NCBI GenBank assembly: GCA_029259945.1
Contig: JAJDEF010000022.1
Location: 400,211 to 464,210, forward strand
Length of the DNA: 64,000 bases
Direction: 5' to 3'
Source of the DNA: Planctomycetota bacterium
GTDB taxonomy: Bacteria; Planctomycetota; Planctomycetia; Pirellulales; Lacipirellulaceae
Part shown: positions 45,862 to 54,660 of the stretch, piece by piece
Position numbering within the stretch: the first letter of the stretch is position 1
Layout: each line of letters begins with the position of its first letter
Program-made: the position numbers and the translations under genes
The notes under the pieces: model-generated
Database searches by the model: none
What the model was told of the DNA's origin: nothing
What the model saw: only the letters and a program-made list of their open reading frames with translations

Positions 45862-46170
45862 TTATTCGTTAAGGTCGGTGGGAACATCGTCTGCTAAAGT
45901 CCAACGCGATTCGTCCTGCCACTGCCAGTCGCTATCGGTGGCTGGGCTAGGAGGATCGAGATCGGAAAATACGGAACGGGCAATGTGGCGTTCGCTACGA
46001 ACTTCGTCCTGCAGTCGGTGGACGAGCCGTGCAATATAAGGATCGGCCCACGGCAGCAAATCGCTGGGCCGACACGAAAATCGATTCGTCGAACTTAAAC
46101 GCTGGTTTTCAACAGCAGGGATTCGAACAACCGTACAGAAAATCTTCTTCGTCTTACGCGGAGCAACCAT
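45862..46170 (-). CDS. Small hypothetical protein
   Basis: A 102-residue protein, basic at the start (MVAPRKTKK) and acidic at the end. AGGGG lies nine bases before the ATG, a normal ribosome site. A middle segment (DLLPWADPYIARLVHRLQDE) looks like a short amphipathic helix pair. No family recognised. It converges with folC. The ribosome site and lack of repeats in the frame favour a real gene, but length and composition do not prove it. Confidence 0.5.
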   Translation of the reverse strand: MVAPRKTKKIFCTVVRIPAVENQRLSSTNRFSCRPSDLLPWADPYIARLVHRLQDEVRSERHIARSVFSDLDPPSPATDSDWQWQDESRWTLADDVPTDLNE

Positions 46171-46219
46171 GTCTCTATTCCCCTAAACTGCAGGCAAGAA
46201 CTGCCCGTTTTGAAATTCG

Positions 46220-46292
46220 AAATAAGAAGTAGGAAGTAAGAAGTAGGAAGTAAGAAGTAGGAAGTAGGAAGTAGGAAGTAGGAAGTAGGAAA
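46220..46292. repeat. Heptanucleotide tandem repeat (AAGTAGG/AAGTAAG)
   Basis: About ten units of a 7-base repeat, GAAGTAGGAAGTAAGAAGTA and onward, directly upstream of the small protein gene at 46170. The later units are pure AAGTAGG; the earlier ones mix G and A at one position. Confidence 0.85.
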
Positions 46293-46642
46293 AGAGGCGT
46301 GTGTTGCCCAAGCCGTACATCCCTTGGCCTTGGAGCCGAACACTTTCGCCTGACGGCAGTCACCCCTCGTGGGGCTTCCAACAGTCACGGCAACAGATAT
46401 CGCATTTCGCATGCCGAAAGAATCCGCCCCGACCGCCAGATGCTAGCGCAACCCATAAGTCGTTTCCAGAAAACAACTTGCGGCTCTTAAGCAAGGCCGC
46501 TAGAAAGACCCCGTTTGGGTAGGATTTTCAAAGGTTTTGAAACCACCCGAAACCCGTAACGATTAGGCAACTGCTACGGTAACGGAGTCTAGAGATTAGC
46601 CGTTTTGGCTCACCGCATACTCTGGCTGCCAAGATTATGGTC

Positions 46643-46803
46643 GGTTACGCCAAGGGCGTTTCATCATGTGCCAAGTTCCGATCGGTTACGCCAAAGACGT
46701 TGCGTCATGTGCCAAGTCATATATTGGTTACGCCAACAGCGTTTTGTTACGTGGTAGGTCATATATTGGTTACACCAAAGGCGTTGTGTCACATAGCCCG
46801 GGG
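46643..46803. repeat. Degenerate 41-42-bp tandem repeat
   Basis: Four units start at 46643, 46684, 46726 and 46768, each beginning GGTTAC(G/A)CCAA followed by a GCGTT core; units two and three end in TCATATATT. They are followed by a palindromic block (CCCGGGGTTGGTCGCCGTGG and its inverse) to about 46835 and a GGGTAGCCCACCGGG/AACCCTGGGCT stretch near 46930. The whole 46.3-47.0 kb gap is gene-free repeat DNA. Confidence 0.8.
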
Positions 46804-47013
46804 TTGGTCGCCGTGGCGACCTATCCCGGGTTCGCGTTCGGCCCTCACCATTTACCCCAACGGGGTTACGTCAATCGAGAACGACGCAACCCCGTTGCGG
46901 TAGTCGATCGGAGCCGAACACGTCACCCAGGGTAGCCCACCGGGGGCGGACAACCCTGGGCTAAACGACAGAACCGCGTTGCGGTAACTGAGCCCTGCGG
47001 CTGATTTTTAGAA

Positions 47014-48375
47014 TTACCAGACTCCAGTCGGTTGTCGTTGAGTCAGTAGCGATTGCAGGTGGTCAACCGCAAGTTGTAACACCTGATCGGTAAAATCGGC
47101 TGGCAGGATGCCGTCTTCCTGATCGATTTGCTCGGCCAAAGCGCCGTGGGGGCTTATGCCCAGCAGGTCGCGACGATGTCGGTATTTTCGCAATTGCAGA
47201 TGCTCGTGATCGTCAAGCACAATCTCAAAGTCTTTGTTCGGTAAGACACCCCACTCATCCGACTCAGAATCACTCGGCATCCGATGAATGTTCTTTCCGC
47301 TCGGGCGCCAGTAGGTCGCTGAGGTGAGTTTCAGTAAGCTGCGCCCCGATTCGATACGCATGAGGCGTTGGACGGTGCCTTTGCCATAGGAACGTTCTCC
47401 CATGACTGTTGCCCGACTGTAATCTTGAAGGCACGCTGCCAAAATCTCGGCGGCACTGGCGCTGTTGTGGTTGATTAACACGGCTAGCGGAATTTCGGTG
47501 TAGTTGCCGCTGCCCGTTGAAACAAAGCGATCTCGCTCGACTTGGTTTCGCCCACGGGTGGTAACAATCGGCAACCCTGCCCTTAAAAACAAATCGCTGA
47601 TCCCCACCGCAGCGTCCAATGCGCCACCATAGTTATCACGCACATCAAGGATCAGCACCTCGACCGCTGGCAATTCTTCTTGCGAAGCCAGCGAGGCTAG
47701 CGCACGTATCAGCTCCGCTTTGGTTTTATCGCCAAAGCTAGTAATACGCACGTATCCCAAACGTGGATCCGATTGGAGACGAAATAACCAGTTGCCATCG
47801 CTGTCGCGTAGATCGCCGCGAATCGATTCTTTGGTAATCACGGCACGCACCAGCGAAATGCTCTTCGGCTCACTCTCTCCTTGGTGAAGGACTGAAAGTA
47901 TCACCGATTCGCCTTCCGGGCCACGAACAAGCTTAAGAACCTCACCGATTTCCATCCCCAGGGTAGGTTCGTCGTTAATCGCAACAAGGTGATCGCCAGA
48001 GTGAATATCTGCACTGAAAGCAGGCGAGCCAGGTTCGGGCGGCCCGACGACCGTCAGGACGGCAGGATTGCCCAAGAAACGAATTCGTATTCCTACGCCA
48101 CCAAATTCTTGCGTTAAGTCCTCGCGAAAAGCATCTCGCTGCGTTTCATTAATAAACAGAGAGTGCCGGTCGCCACTCTTACGCAAGACATCAATCATGC
48201 CAAGCATGGCGCCTTCGAATAGCTCCTGATCCGACACATCTTCTAGAGCCCACCGATCGATCACCGAATAGCCAGCCGCCACGTAGCGGGTATAGGGGTT
48301 TTGTTCAGCGCGCACATAGCATGCATAGGAGATCAGAGTGGTCGCTACCAACAGCAACATATTTCGGCGCGACAT
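47014..48375 (-). CDS. C-terminal processing protease, S41 family (CtpA-like) with PDZ domain
   Basis: A 453-residue exported serine protease. A signal-like N-terminus (RRNMLLLVATTLISYACY) is followed by a helical N-domain, a PDZ domain (about 95-180, with GVGIRIR and GDHLVAINDEP) and the S41 core: LDVRDNYGGALDAAV, NHNSASAAEILAACL with the nucleophile Ser, and ERSYGKGTVQ with the general-base Lys. It acts in the periplasm on C-termini of protein substrates. It follows the RND exporter by about 50 bases in the same direction, suggesting an operon. The first residues have no strong ribosome site. Confidence 0.9.
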   Translation of the reverse strand: MSRRNMLLLVATTLISYACYVRAEQNPYTRYVAAGYSVIDRWALEDVSDQELFEGAMLGMIDVLRKSGDRHSLFINETQRDAFREDLTQEFGGVGIRIRFLGNPAVLTVVGPPEPGSPAFSADIHSGDHLVAINDEPTLGMEIGEVLKLVRGPEGESVILSVLHQGESEPKSISLVRAVITKESIRGDLRDSDGNWLFRLQSDPRLGYVRITSFGDKTKAELIRALASLASQEELPAVEVLILDVRDNYGGALDAAVGISDLFLRAGLPIVTTRGRNQVERDRFVSTGSGNYTEIPLAVLINHNSASAAEILAACLQDYSRATVMGERSYGKGTVQRLMRIESGRSLLKLTSATYWRPSGKNIHRMPSDSESDEWGVLPNKDFEIVLDDHEHLQLRKYRHRRDLLGISPHGALAEQIDQEDGILPADFTDQVLQLAVDHLQSLLTQRQPTGVW

Positions 48376-48428
48376 GAGGTAGGCTTTCTAGCAGGGTGCC
48401 CAAATTTTTAGCTAGGACAAAGCACTAG

Positions 48429-51400
48429 CTAGGAAATCGAGTCGTGGGGATTCTCACGCCGTAAACTGCGGAGTTTTGCGTGTAAAGCTGCATGAGGCCC
48501 TCCTAGCTTCTCCTTCTTATGGCTTTCGGTGTAATACGAAGGCTGCTGCAACGGCGAAGGTTCGCTGATCGGTTGTTCAGAAATGTCTATAGATTCAGAC
48601 GACGAGGCGGGTGCCTCCACGACTTTTTCGGCAGCAGAAATTTCTGGCAAATTGACGACTCGAGCAGACCTTGTTTGGGCAGGTGCCTTACCACCAAAGG
48701 GGCGTCCCAACGGGCTTACTAAGATTGCTGGCAGCAACAACAGATCCCCTATCAGGGCGACCCCAAGCATCGAAATCATCAAATATCCAAACTGTTGCGT
48801 GGGCGTGAAGGTGCTTGTGGCAAACACGGCCAGCCCTAAACCGCCGATAATCGTAGTTTGAAGCATTGCCGTCGCACAGCGATCGTAGGCCAACATGACA
48901 GCCTGCACGCGGTCCATACCCTGAGCGACTCCACGGCGGAACCAAGTGAGGAAGTGAATCGTATCATCCACGGCTACGCCTAAAGCAACACTGGCGGTCA
49001 TCATAATGCCAATATCCACCTTGATGCCCAGCCAACCAAGAGAGCCAAAGATGATGACGATCGGAAACACATTCGGAATCATCGAAATCAATCCAGCCAA
49101 TGGACTGCGGAGGACAAACATCATGACCACCGAGATCAGCACCGTCGCCCACATGATACTGTCCGTCAAACTAAATAGCAGTTGTCGTTGGGTTTTGAAA
49201 ACCAGAGGGATCATCCCGGTGTAGACGGCTCGAATCGGCCGTGGCTGGTCTCCCTTCACAAGCGGAATGGCCGCTGAACTCTCGTGTAGAAATACCTGGG
49301 TGACATCAATGACCGGTAGGCCTGCGTTGCCCAGTCGCTTTGCGGTGGGGTCGCTGCCTGCAGAGGCCAAAATCAAAGCATCCTGGTCGCCCATTTTCTT
49401 GATGAAAGCTTTTAGATATTTATCATCCCCCCGACGTGCATCGAGATCGGCAAGGTTGTAAGTTGAAACGCCTCGGATTTTGCTGCCGCTTCGAGCTAAT
49501 AATTCTCTAAGGACAGCTTCTTGTGATTTTTCGGGGAATTCGCCATTGGGAGAACGATAGAGAACGCAAAGCTTCGCCCCATCGAGTCGCTTGTCAGACT
49601 GACTAAGCTTGGCGATGATTTGGTCACGCTGTTCGAAGGCGACGAGCACCGGGTCGACCGCCTGACGTAGCTCCTGAACAAATTCACCATAGTCAACGCC
49701 TTCATCATCTTCACTCAAGGCAGCAACCCGAGCACTCACCCGCCATAGCTCTCGCCCAGTCGCGACTGCTTTATCCCCTGGATTGCGTTCTACCTGGAGA
49801 TAACCGCTATCTAGAAGTGCTTGCCGGTTTTCCTCTAAGCTCATGTTCGTTGCGTAGTCGGCACTCCGGTCAGCGCTGGTGATTCCAGAATTTGTATTTT
49901 TTGGGGTGTAGGTTGCCACCGACATCACACGGCTAATTTCGGGTAATTGCTCAATGCGCCGCTGGATCATTCGCACCAAGTTGAGTTCTTCAAGCATGGT
50001 CATCCGGTACTGACGGCCATCTGCCTCAGCATGCTCATCTGGGGTTCTGAGACGCTCTGGCGGGATCGTCAGTACGACTTCCATCGGCACGAGATTGCCA
50101 AGGTTATTTTCTAGCCAGGCGTAATCGTGGATCAAATCGGTGTTCGGATCGAGGAGTTTCAGGAGACTTACGGTGGTGTCGATTCGAGTAAATCCAATCG
50201 AGAGGGTGCCCATCACCACAAACCAAAAACAACAGGTCAGCGCGTATCGTCCCACAACAAAGCCAAACAGTCGCTGGGCCCAGTCCGGCAAATGGCCCTT
50301 AGCACGGTCCCCCGTTTGACGCTTCAGCAAATCATCGCTAACCGGAAATCGATGCAGAAAAACCGGTAGGACGGTAAAGAGCACACCAACGGTCGTCATG
50401 ACGGCAATCGCCGTGAACATGCCGAATTTCTTGATCGGCAGAATATCACTCGTGTAAAGCGATCCCAAACCCACGGCAGTGGTAAAGGCGGCCAAGGCAC
50501 ATGGGCCCCAGCCAAATTTGACGGCTGTTTCTGCGGCTCCAGCCACTCCACTTTCGCGGCGAGCATCGCGGTAGTAATTCACAATGTGAATGGCACCCGA
50601 CAATCCAAGTACATAAACCACGGCAGGCATCGACATCAAGATGGCGTCGACCGAGCCTAAGTGAGGCGATTTCAGGCCCATGACTACTACTTCGATAATG
50701 CCAAAGTAAAAGACGATCGCTAGGCTCATGCCAGCACTGAGCACACCTACAGTAAATACAATGCTCGTGAGCTTCAGGCTGCGGAAACACCAATAAGAAA
50801 GTGCGAAGCCTACAATTCCTGAGAGCGAGGCTAGGCGTATCAACGTGCGCTCGCCTTCAACATCAATCGTGATGTTATCGACAGGGGGGCCACCCATATG
50901 GACCGTATCAGCAGCAATGGCACATTCGGTCGAGGCGATCTTTGTGATGTTCTCGATCGCTCGCCGCATGGTTCGGTTGTCGCGGGTAGCCGCTTCGCTT
51001 AGATAAACAATCAGACAGGTAGTGCGAGAATCCTGCCCTAAGGATTTGCCATTCGCATCTCGCTTCACTGGCCCGACGAGCGCACCTTCAATTCGCTTGA
51101 TTGCGTCGCTGTAGCTGAGACTTAATGGCGAGCTGGTTAGTTGGTCAAGAACTGCCGGGCCAGTAATGACGTGGGTATACCATTCGGCACGCTGATGCAA
51201 ATCGGAGTCCGCGCTGGCGTTGGCGAGTACCGCTTTGCTAGGAATGAGCTTCCGGGATAATTGGCGAAGTTTCTCGGTATCACCGAGAGTGCACCCATCC
51301 CAGCTAACTAGCGCAAACTGCTCGCCGATGAAGTAGTCACGAAACCAGCGAAGGTCAATCGACTCGGAGTAATTCGGAGGAAGCCAGTCTTCTGCCTTGT

Positions 51401-51530
51401 TGTTATTACTTTCGACGGCTTTGCGCGCGCCTCGAGGAATAAACGCTACGAGAAACGCGATCGCCACCGCAAGCAGTAAGTAGTTGGGCTGCCCCAGTGT
51501 TTTACGCGCTAGAAACGAAGGTTGCTTCAT
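48429..51530 (-). CDS. RND superfamily (MMPL-type) exporter
   Basis: A 1033-residue inner-membrane protein with two repeats of one helix, a large periplasmic loop and five helices. Repeat 1 holds MSMPAVVYVLGLSGAIHIVN and repeat 2 holds VALGVAVDDTIHFLTWFRRG, the paired RND helix-4 motifs with the proton-carrying Asp pair in the second. The type is the hydrophobe/amphiphile or MMPL exporter of lipids or sterol-like compounds. A disordered Pro/Ser tail of about 75 residues closes it. The frame is open to 51653, but ATG 51530 (MKQPSFLARKTL) starts just before the first helix. Confidence 0.88.
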   Translation of the reverse strand: MKQPSFLARKTLGQPNYLLLAVAIAFLVAFIPRGARKAVESNNNKAEDWLPPNYSESIDLRWFRDYFIGEQFALVSWDGCTLGDTEKLRQLSRKLIPSKAVLANASADSDLHQRAEWYTHVITGPAVLDQLTSSPLSLSYSDAIKRIEGALVGPVKRDANGKSLGQDSRTTCLIVYLSEAATRDNRTMRRAIENITKIASTECAIAADTVHMGGPPVDNITIDVEGERTLIRLASLSGIVGFALSYWCFRSLKLTSIVFTVGVLSAGMSLAIVFYFGIIEVVVMGLKSPHLGSVDAILMSMPAVVYVLGLSGAIHIVNYYRDARRESGVAGAAETAVKFGWGPCALAAFTTAVGLGSLYTSDILPIKKFGMFTAIAVMTTVGVLFTVLPVFLHRFPVSDDLLKRQTGDRAKGHLPDWAQRLFGFVVGRYALTCCFWFVVMGTLSIGFTRIDTTVSLLKLLDPNTDLIHDYAWLENNLGNLVPMEVVLTIPPERLRTPDEHAEADGRQYRMTMLEELNLVRMIQRRIEQLPEISRVMSVATYTPKNTNSGITSADRSADYATNMSLEENRQALLDSGYLQVERNPGDKAVATGRELWRVSARVAALSEDDEGVDYGEFVQELRQAVDPVLVAFEQRDQIIAKLSQSDKRLDGAKLCVLYRSPNGEFPEKSQEAVLRELLARSGSKIRGVSTYNLADLDARRGDDKYLKAFIKKMGDQDALILASAGSDPTAKRLGNAGLPVIDVTQVFLHESSAAIPLVKGDQPRPIRAVYTGMIPLVFKTQRQLLFSLTDSIMWATVLISVVMMFVLRSPLAGLISMIPNVFPIVIIFGSLGWLGIKVDIGIMMTASVALGVAVDDTIHFLTWFRRGVAQGMDRVQAVMLAYDRCATAMLQTTIIGGLGLAVFATSTFTPTQQFGYLMISMLGVALIGDLLLLPAILVSPLGRPFGGKAPAQTRSARVVNLPEISAAEKVVEAPASSSESIDISEQPISEPSPLQQPSYYTESHKKEKLGGPHAALHAKLRSLRRENPHDSIS

Positions 51531-51907
51531 CGATATTTCAGCGTGTGGTAGGGAGAAAGCCAAAAAAATCGGCTTTGAGCAGGGTAGAAGAAACGGTGAG
51601 ACCGTGGCAACTTGCCAACCATGCCAAACGATGACGAGGTACGACCGCCGCACTCACTCTGGATGTCCTATCTCAGCTAGTCCAGCGGGAGCGTCTCAGC
51701 CACCCAAACTATCGAGATTCGCGAGAAAAGTCTATCCTGATCGAAGCGAAACGAGCCTCAATGGAGACTTCTAACGAAGAGAATGACCTAATCTGCGGTT
51801 TACGCGAACAGTAGGCAGCCTAGAAAGCTCGCTCAGCCCAAAATGATGCTAGCAGTAGGATTTATCGCAATATCAGGCATTTCTAGAAAGTCGTTTGCCA
51901 CGAGGGG
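51531..51907. other. Intergenic region without a gene
   Basis: About 375 bases between the RND gene and the outer-membrane barrel gene. No credible frame; probable promoter region of the RND-protease pair. Confidence 0.3.
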
Positions 51908-53215
51908 TTACCAGTAGCCCTCAAATCCGATTAAGCCACCGAGGAATATGACGTGTCCGTCGGCAATCAATTCGGCCGACGAGGTCGGAGCAAAGTTCAC
52001 TTGGTCGGGAGCTAGGGCTAAGGAAGTCAAAAACAGCCCTTCTAAGCCAACTCTCAACGAGAAGTTAGGACGTAGGTGCCACTTTGCAAAAACCGCTCCC
52101 TCGGTGAGAAACGACAAATTGTCGGTACTGATACTGCTACTGCCGGAAGTGACATTCCCCGTCACGTTAAAATCGGATCGCACGTCCGAGCCATTGATGA
52201 AAATGCCTCCTTTGACACGGCTTCCCAAGCTCCAACGGGCGCGGTCATGACTCCAGGTAAAACCCATTTGCGTACCAATCAGATCGTTTCCTGCGTTGAC
52301 ACGGTAAGTGCCTGTCTCTGTGTTGTTGTCGTTGTCTGCGTCGGCAATTCCGAAAGCAGTCCAATGGAGATCTTCCGCGATATCAATATACCGAATACCG
52401 GCAATGAATGAACGAGAGTTTGTCGGTTGGGCACGGCGGACCCAGCGTCCATTCGGTTCCAGTTCCATACGATCACGGCTCATCCGAGTTTTCACCTGAT
52501 AGTTCAACTCGAAGCTATTCATACGACTATCGTACTGGAATTGAGAGCTGGTCGCCCCATCGAACGATGCGTTGCCTCGATCGAATTCAGCATCGACAAG
52601 AAGTGTGGTAGTATTTTGACTGTTGTTAAGATTCGCATCGAGACGTCCACTTTGTGACCATTGGCCACCACCATAGGCAATGAATTCCGCAGTGTGGTCT
52701 CGGTTTTTTTCGTCGCGGAAAAGGAAGCGACCCAACTTCATGCGGGGTGTTGCTTCCGCCCCGTATCGTCCTCCCTCGAGTAGTAGCTCATTGCGAAGAG
52801 GAACAGGGCGATTAAAGACATCCGTTGTCGCACCAACGAGTTGACTCATCAGAGCAAGATCGTCGCGTCGCCAGATGCGATCAGCGAGAATCACGTCGAC
52901 CTCGGTAAACCAAAAGCCGCGTCGAAGCCACGTGCCAGAGCTTTCCAGCCGAGCGATTTCTTTGCCAAAAAGTTGAAAGGTTTCATCGCCAGGATAGGGA
53001 CAAGCAGATTCCTGCAGGTCGCCAGAAGCGATGGGCTCCAGAACAGGGCTGTCGCTCTCTACGTAGCTATTGCTATCCTCGATGAACTCCAGCTCCGGTG
53101 GCATGATGTCCGTGCCCGCCGGATCTGGAGGAGTCAGCAGCTCTTGAGCCCGTGCTGGCCCGTTGGATAAACCCAGTGCTATCACTACTAGGAGAAGGAT
53201 GGTTTTCTTCACCAC
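51908..53215 (-). CDS. BBP7-like outer-membrane beta-barrel protein
   Basis: A 435-residue exported protein: signal peptide (VKKTILLLVVIALGLSNGPA, cleaved near RAQ), a Pro/Glu-rich linker, then about a dozen alternating amphipathic beta strands ending in the aromatic C-terminus GLIGFEGYW, the usual outer-membrane insertion signal. Layout and length match BBP7-type barrels expanded in Planctomycetota. Strand content includes AEFIAYGGGQWSQSG and FIAGIRYIDIAEDLHW. Pore or structural role unknown. It is divergent to the transaldolase gene. Confidence 0.78.
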   Translation of the reverse strand: MVKKTILLLVVIALGLSNGPARAQELLTPPDPAGTDIMPPELEFIEDSNSYVESDSPVLEPIASGDLQESACPYPGDETFQLFGKEIARLESSGTWLRRGFWFTEVDVILADRIWRRDDLALMSQLVGATTDVFNRPVPLRNELLLEGGRYGAEATPRMKLGRFLFRDEKNRDHTAEFIAYGGGQWSQSGRLDANLNNSQNTTTLLVDAEFDRGNASFDGATSSQFQYDSRMNSFELNYQVKTRMSRDRMELEPNGRWVRRAQPTNSRSFIAGIRYIDIAEDLHWTAFGIADADNDNNTETGTYRVNAGNDLIGTQMGFTWSHDRARWSLGSRVKGGIFINGSDVRSDFNVTGNVTSGSSSISTDNLSFLTEGAVFAKWHLRPNFSLRVGLEGLFLTSLALAPDQVNFAPTSSAELIADGHVIFLGGLIGFEGYW

Positions 53216-53491
53216 AATGAACTCCCTTAAATCATTTGCCCAGAAAGGCAGACTCTGCGCCTAAATGCTGTACAGAGGATTCATCGTCTACACCGCTACC
53301 GCTGTGCAGGAATAACCGCTAAATTCGGAAAAATCGTCACAAATGCTTTATTCAGCAGAGTCGCCGGCAGCTTTTTGTATTACGCAGAACCCCTAGGTTC
53401 GCGATACTGGCTCATGCAGCTTGTATATTGCTGCTAGGTCTTACACGACTTGTACCGATGAACAGCTTCCTTGGAATTGAGAACCCTACAC
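53216..53491. promoter_or_regulatory. Divergent promoter region (barrel gene and transaldolase gene)
   Basis: A 276-base gap between two genes that point away from each other. It must carry promoters for both; elements were not resolved. Confidence 0.4.
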
Positions 53492-54544
53492 ATGACATCA
53501 CCGCTAGCATCCCTTGTTGAGTTGGGGACGATCCTTTGGCTCGACTCGGTAGACCCTGATCTTGTCGAGGCCAGTAAGGCGTATGGGGCGACAGGAGCTA
53601 CTTCGAATCCCATCATCGTCAGTAATATCGTTAGCTCGGGAGGGTATGGCGACGAGCTGACTCGCTTATTAGCAGACGACCGATTATCGACCAACGAAGC
53701 AACGTGGCTCTTGACCGACAAAATCGTCGCGGCTGCTCAGCAAGCGTTTTTTCCTGTTTGGGAATCCACGCATGGAAACGACGGGTACGTTAGTTTTGAA
53801 GTCGACCCGTTGCTGGAAGACCCAGACAACGACTTGTCTCACGAAGAGCGTGTTGCCCAGTATATCGAGCTTGGTACCAAATGGTCTTCGGGACACAAGA
53901 ATCGAATGATCAAGGTGCCAGCCACACCGGCGGGATTAGATGCTCTTGAAGAATTAGCTGCTCGGGGTGTGCCTCTCAACGTGACGCTGATTTTCACGAT
54001 GCGGCAATATCAAGTGGCGAGAGACGCCATCTGGCGCGGTGCTCAGCGTCTAGATACCTTAGATCAATTCAAAAGCGTCTACAGCATTTTTGTTTCTCGC
54101 GTCGACGCCTATACTCAGAAACAAATTTCAAGTCTTTCTCCTGCGGCGCAAGGCGAAGTGGGGATTGTTAACGCCAAGTTAATTTGGAAAAACAATCAAG
54201 AATTTTGGCGCAGCCACCCGACGCCATTAAGTCAGCAGATTGTCTTTGCCAGTACGGGCACCAAAAATCCAGACGATCTTCCATGGAAGTACCTGTCCGC
54301 ATTGGCGGGGAGCGATATCCAAACCAATCCCCCAGCGGTAAACGAAGTCGCCGAGCAGAGCGGACAGACTTTTTCACGAGAGGTCGACCAACTTCCTCCC
54401 CTGGCGGTCCTTGAAGAAATCGCCTCGAAAGTCGATATGCAGGTATTGGAAGACTTTCTCATGGCAGAAGGCATCAAGAAGTTTGCCGATCCCCAAAAAG
54501 AGCTTCAAGCAGTGATCGAAAGCAAGCGAGTCGCCTTGTCGTAG
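53492..54544 (+). CDS. tal: Transaldolase
   Basis: A 350-residue transaldolase of the pentose phosphate pathway. GTILWLDSVDPDLVEASKAY opens the barrel, GATSNPIIVSNIV gives the conserved T-S-N-P, and NRMIKVPATPAGLDAL supplies the Schiff-base Lys. VNVTLIF-like (LNVTLIFTMRQYQ) and FASTGTKNPD blocks complete the fold. The frame begins at TTG 53471, but ATG 53492 (MTSPLASLVELG) is the better start. Stand-alone gene. Confidence 0.94.
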   Translation: MTSPLASLVELGTILWLDSVDPDLVEASKAYGATGATSNPIIVSNIVSSGGYGDELTRLLADDRLSTNEATWLLTDKIVAAAQQAFFPVWESTHGNDGYVSFEVDPLLEDPDNDLSHEERVAQYIELGTKWSSGHKNRMIKVPATPAGLDALEELAARGVPLNVTLIFTMRQYQVARDAIWRGAQRLDTLDQFKSVYSIFVSRVDAYTQKQISSLSPAAQGEVGIVNAKLIWKNNQEFWRSHPTPLSQQIVFASTGTKNPDDLPWKYLSALAGSDIQTNPPAVNEVAEQSGQTFSREVDQLPPLAVLEEIASKVDMQVLEDFLMAEGIKKFADPQKELQAVIESKRVALS

Positions 54545-54660
54545 ATACTGCTCTGCTCGTCGACCGTACGAAGCTGTGGTACGATTCGTAAACGTGCTGC
54601 TCCAGCATTCACCGGCTTATTGCTGGTGCGATTTCCAATTAGATTAGGAATTAGACCACC

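Noticed and set aside
46637..46903. Plus-strand frame over the 42-bp repeats, and possible CRISPR
   Set aside because: Units are diverged tandem copies with no unique spacers and no cas genes; the frame is a by-product of near-42-base spacing.
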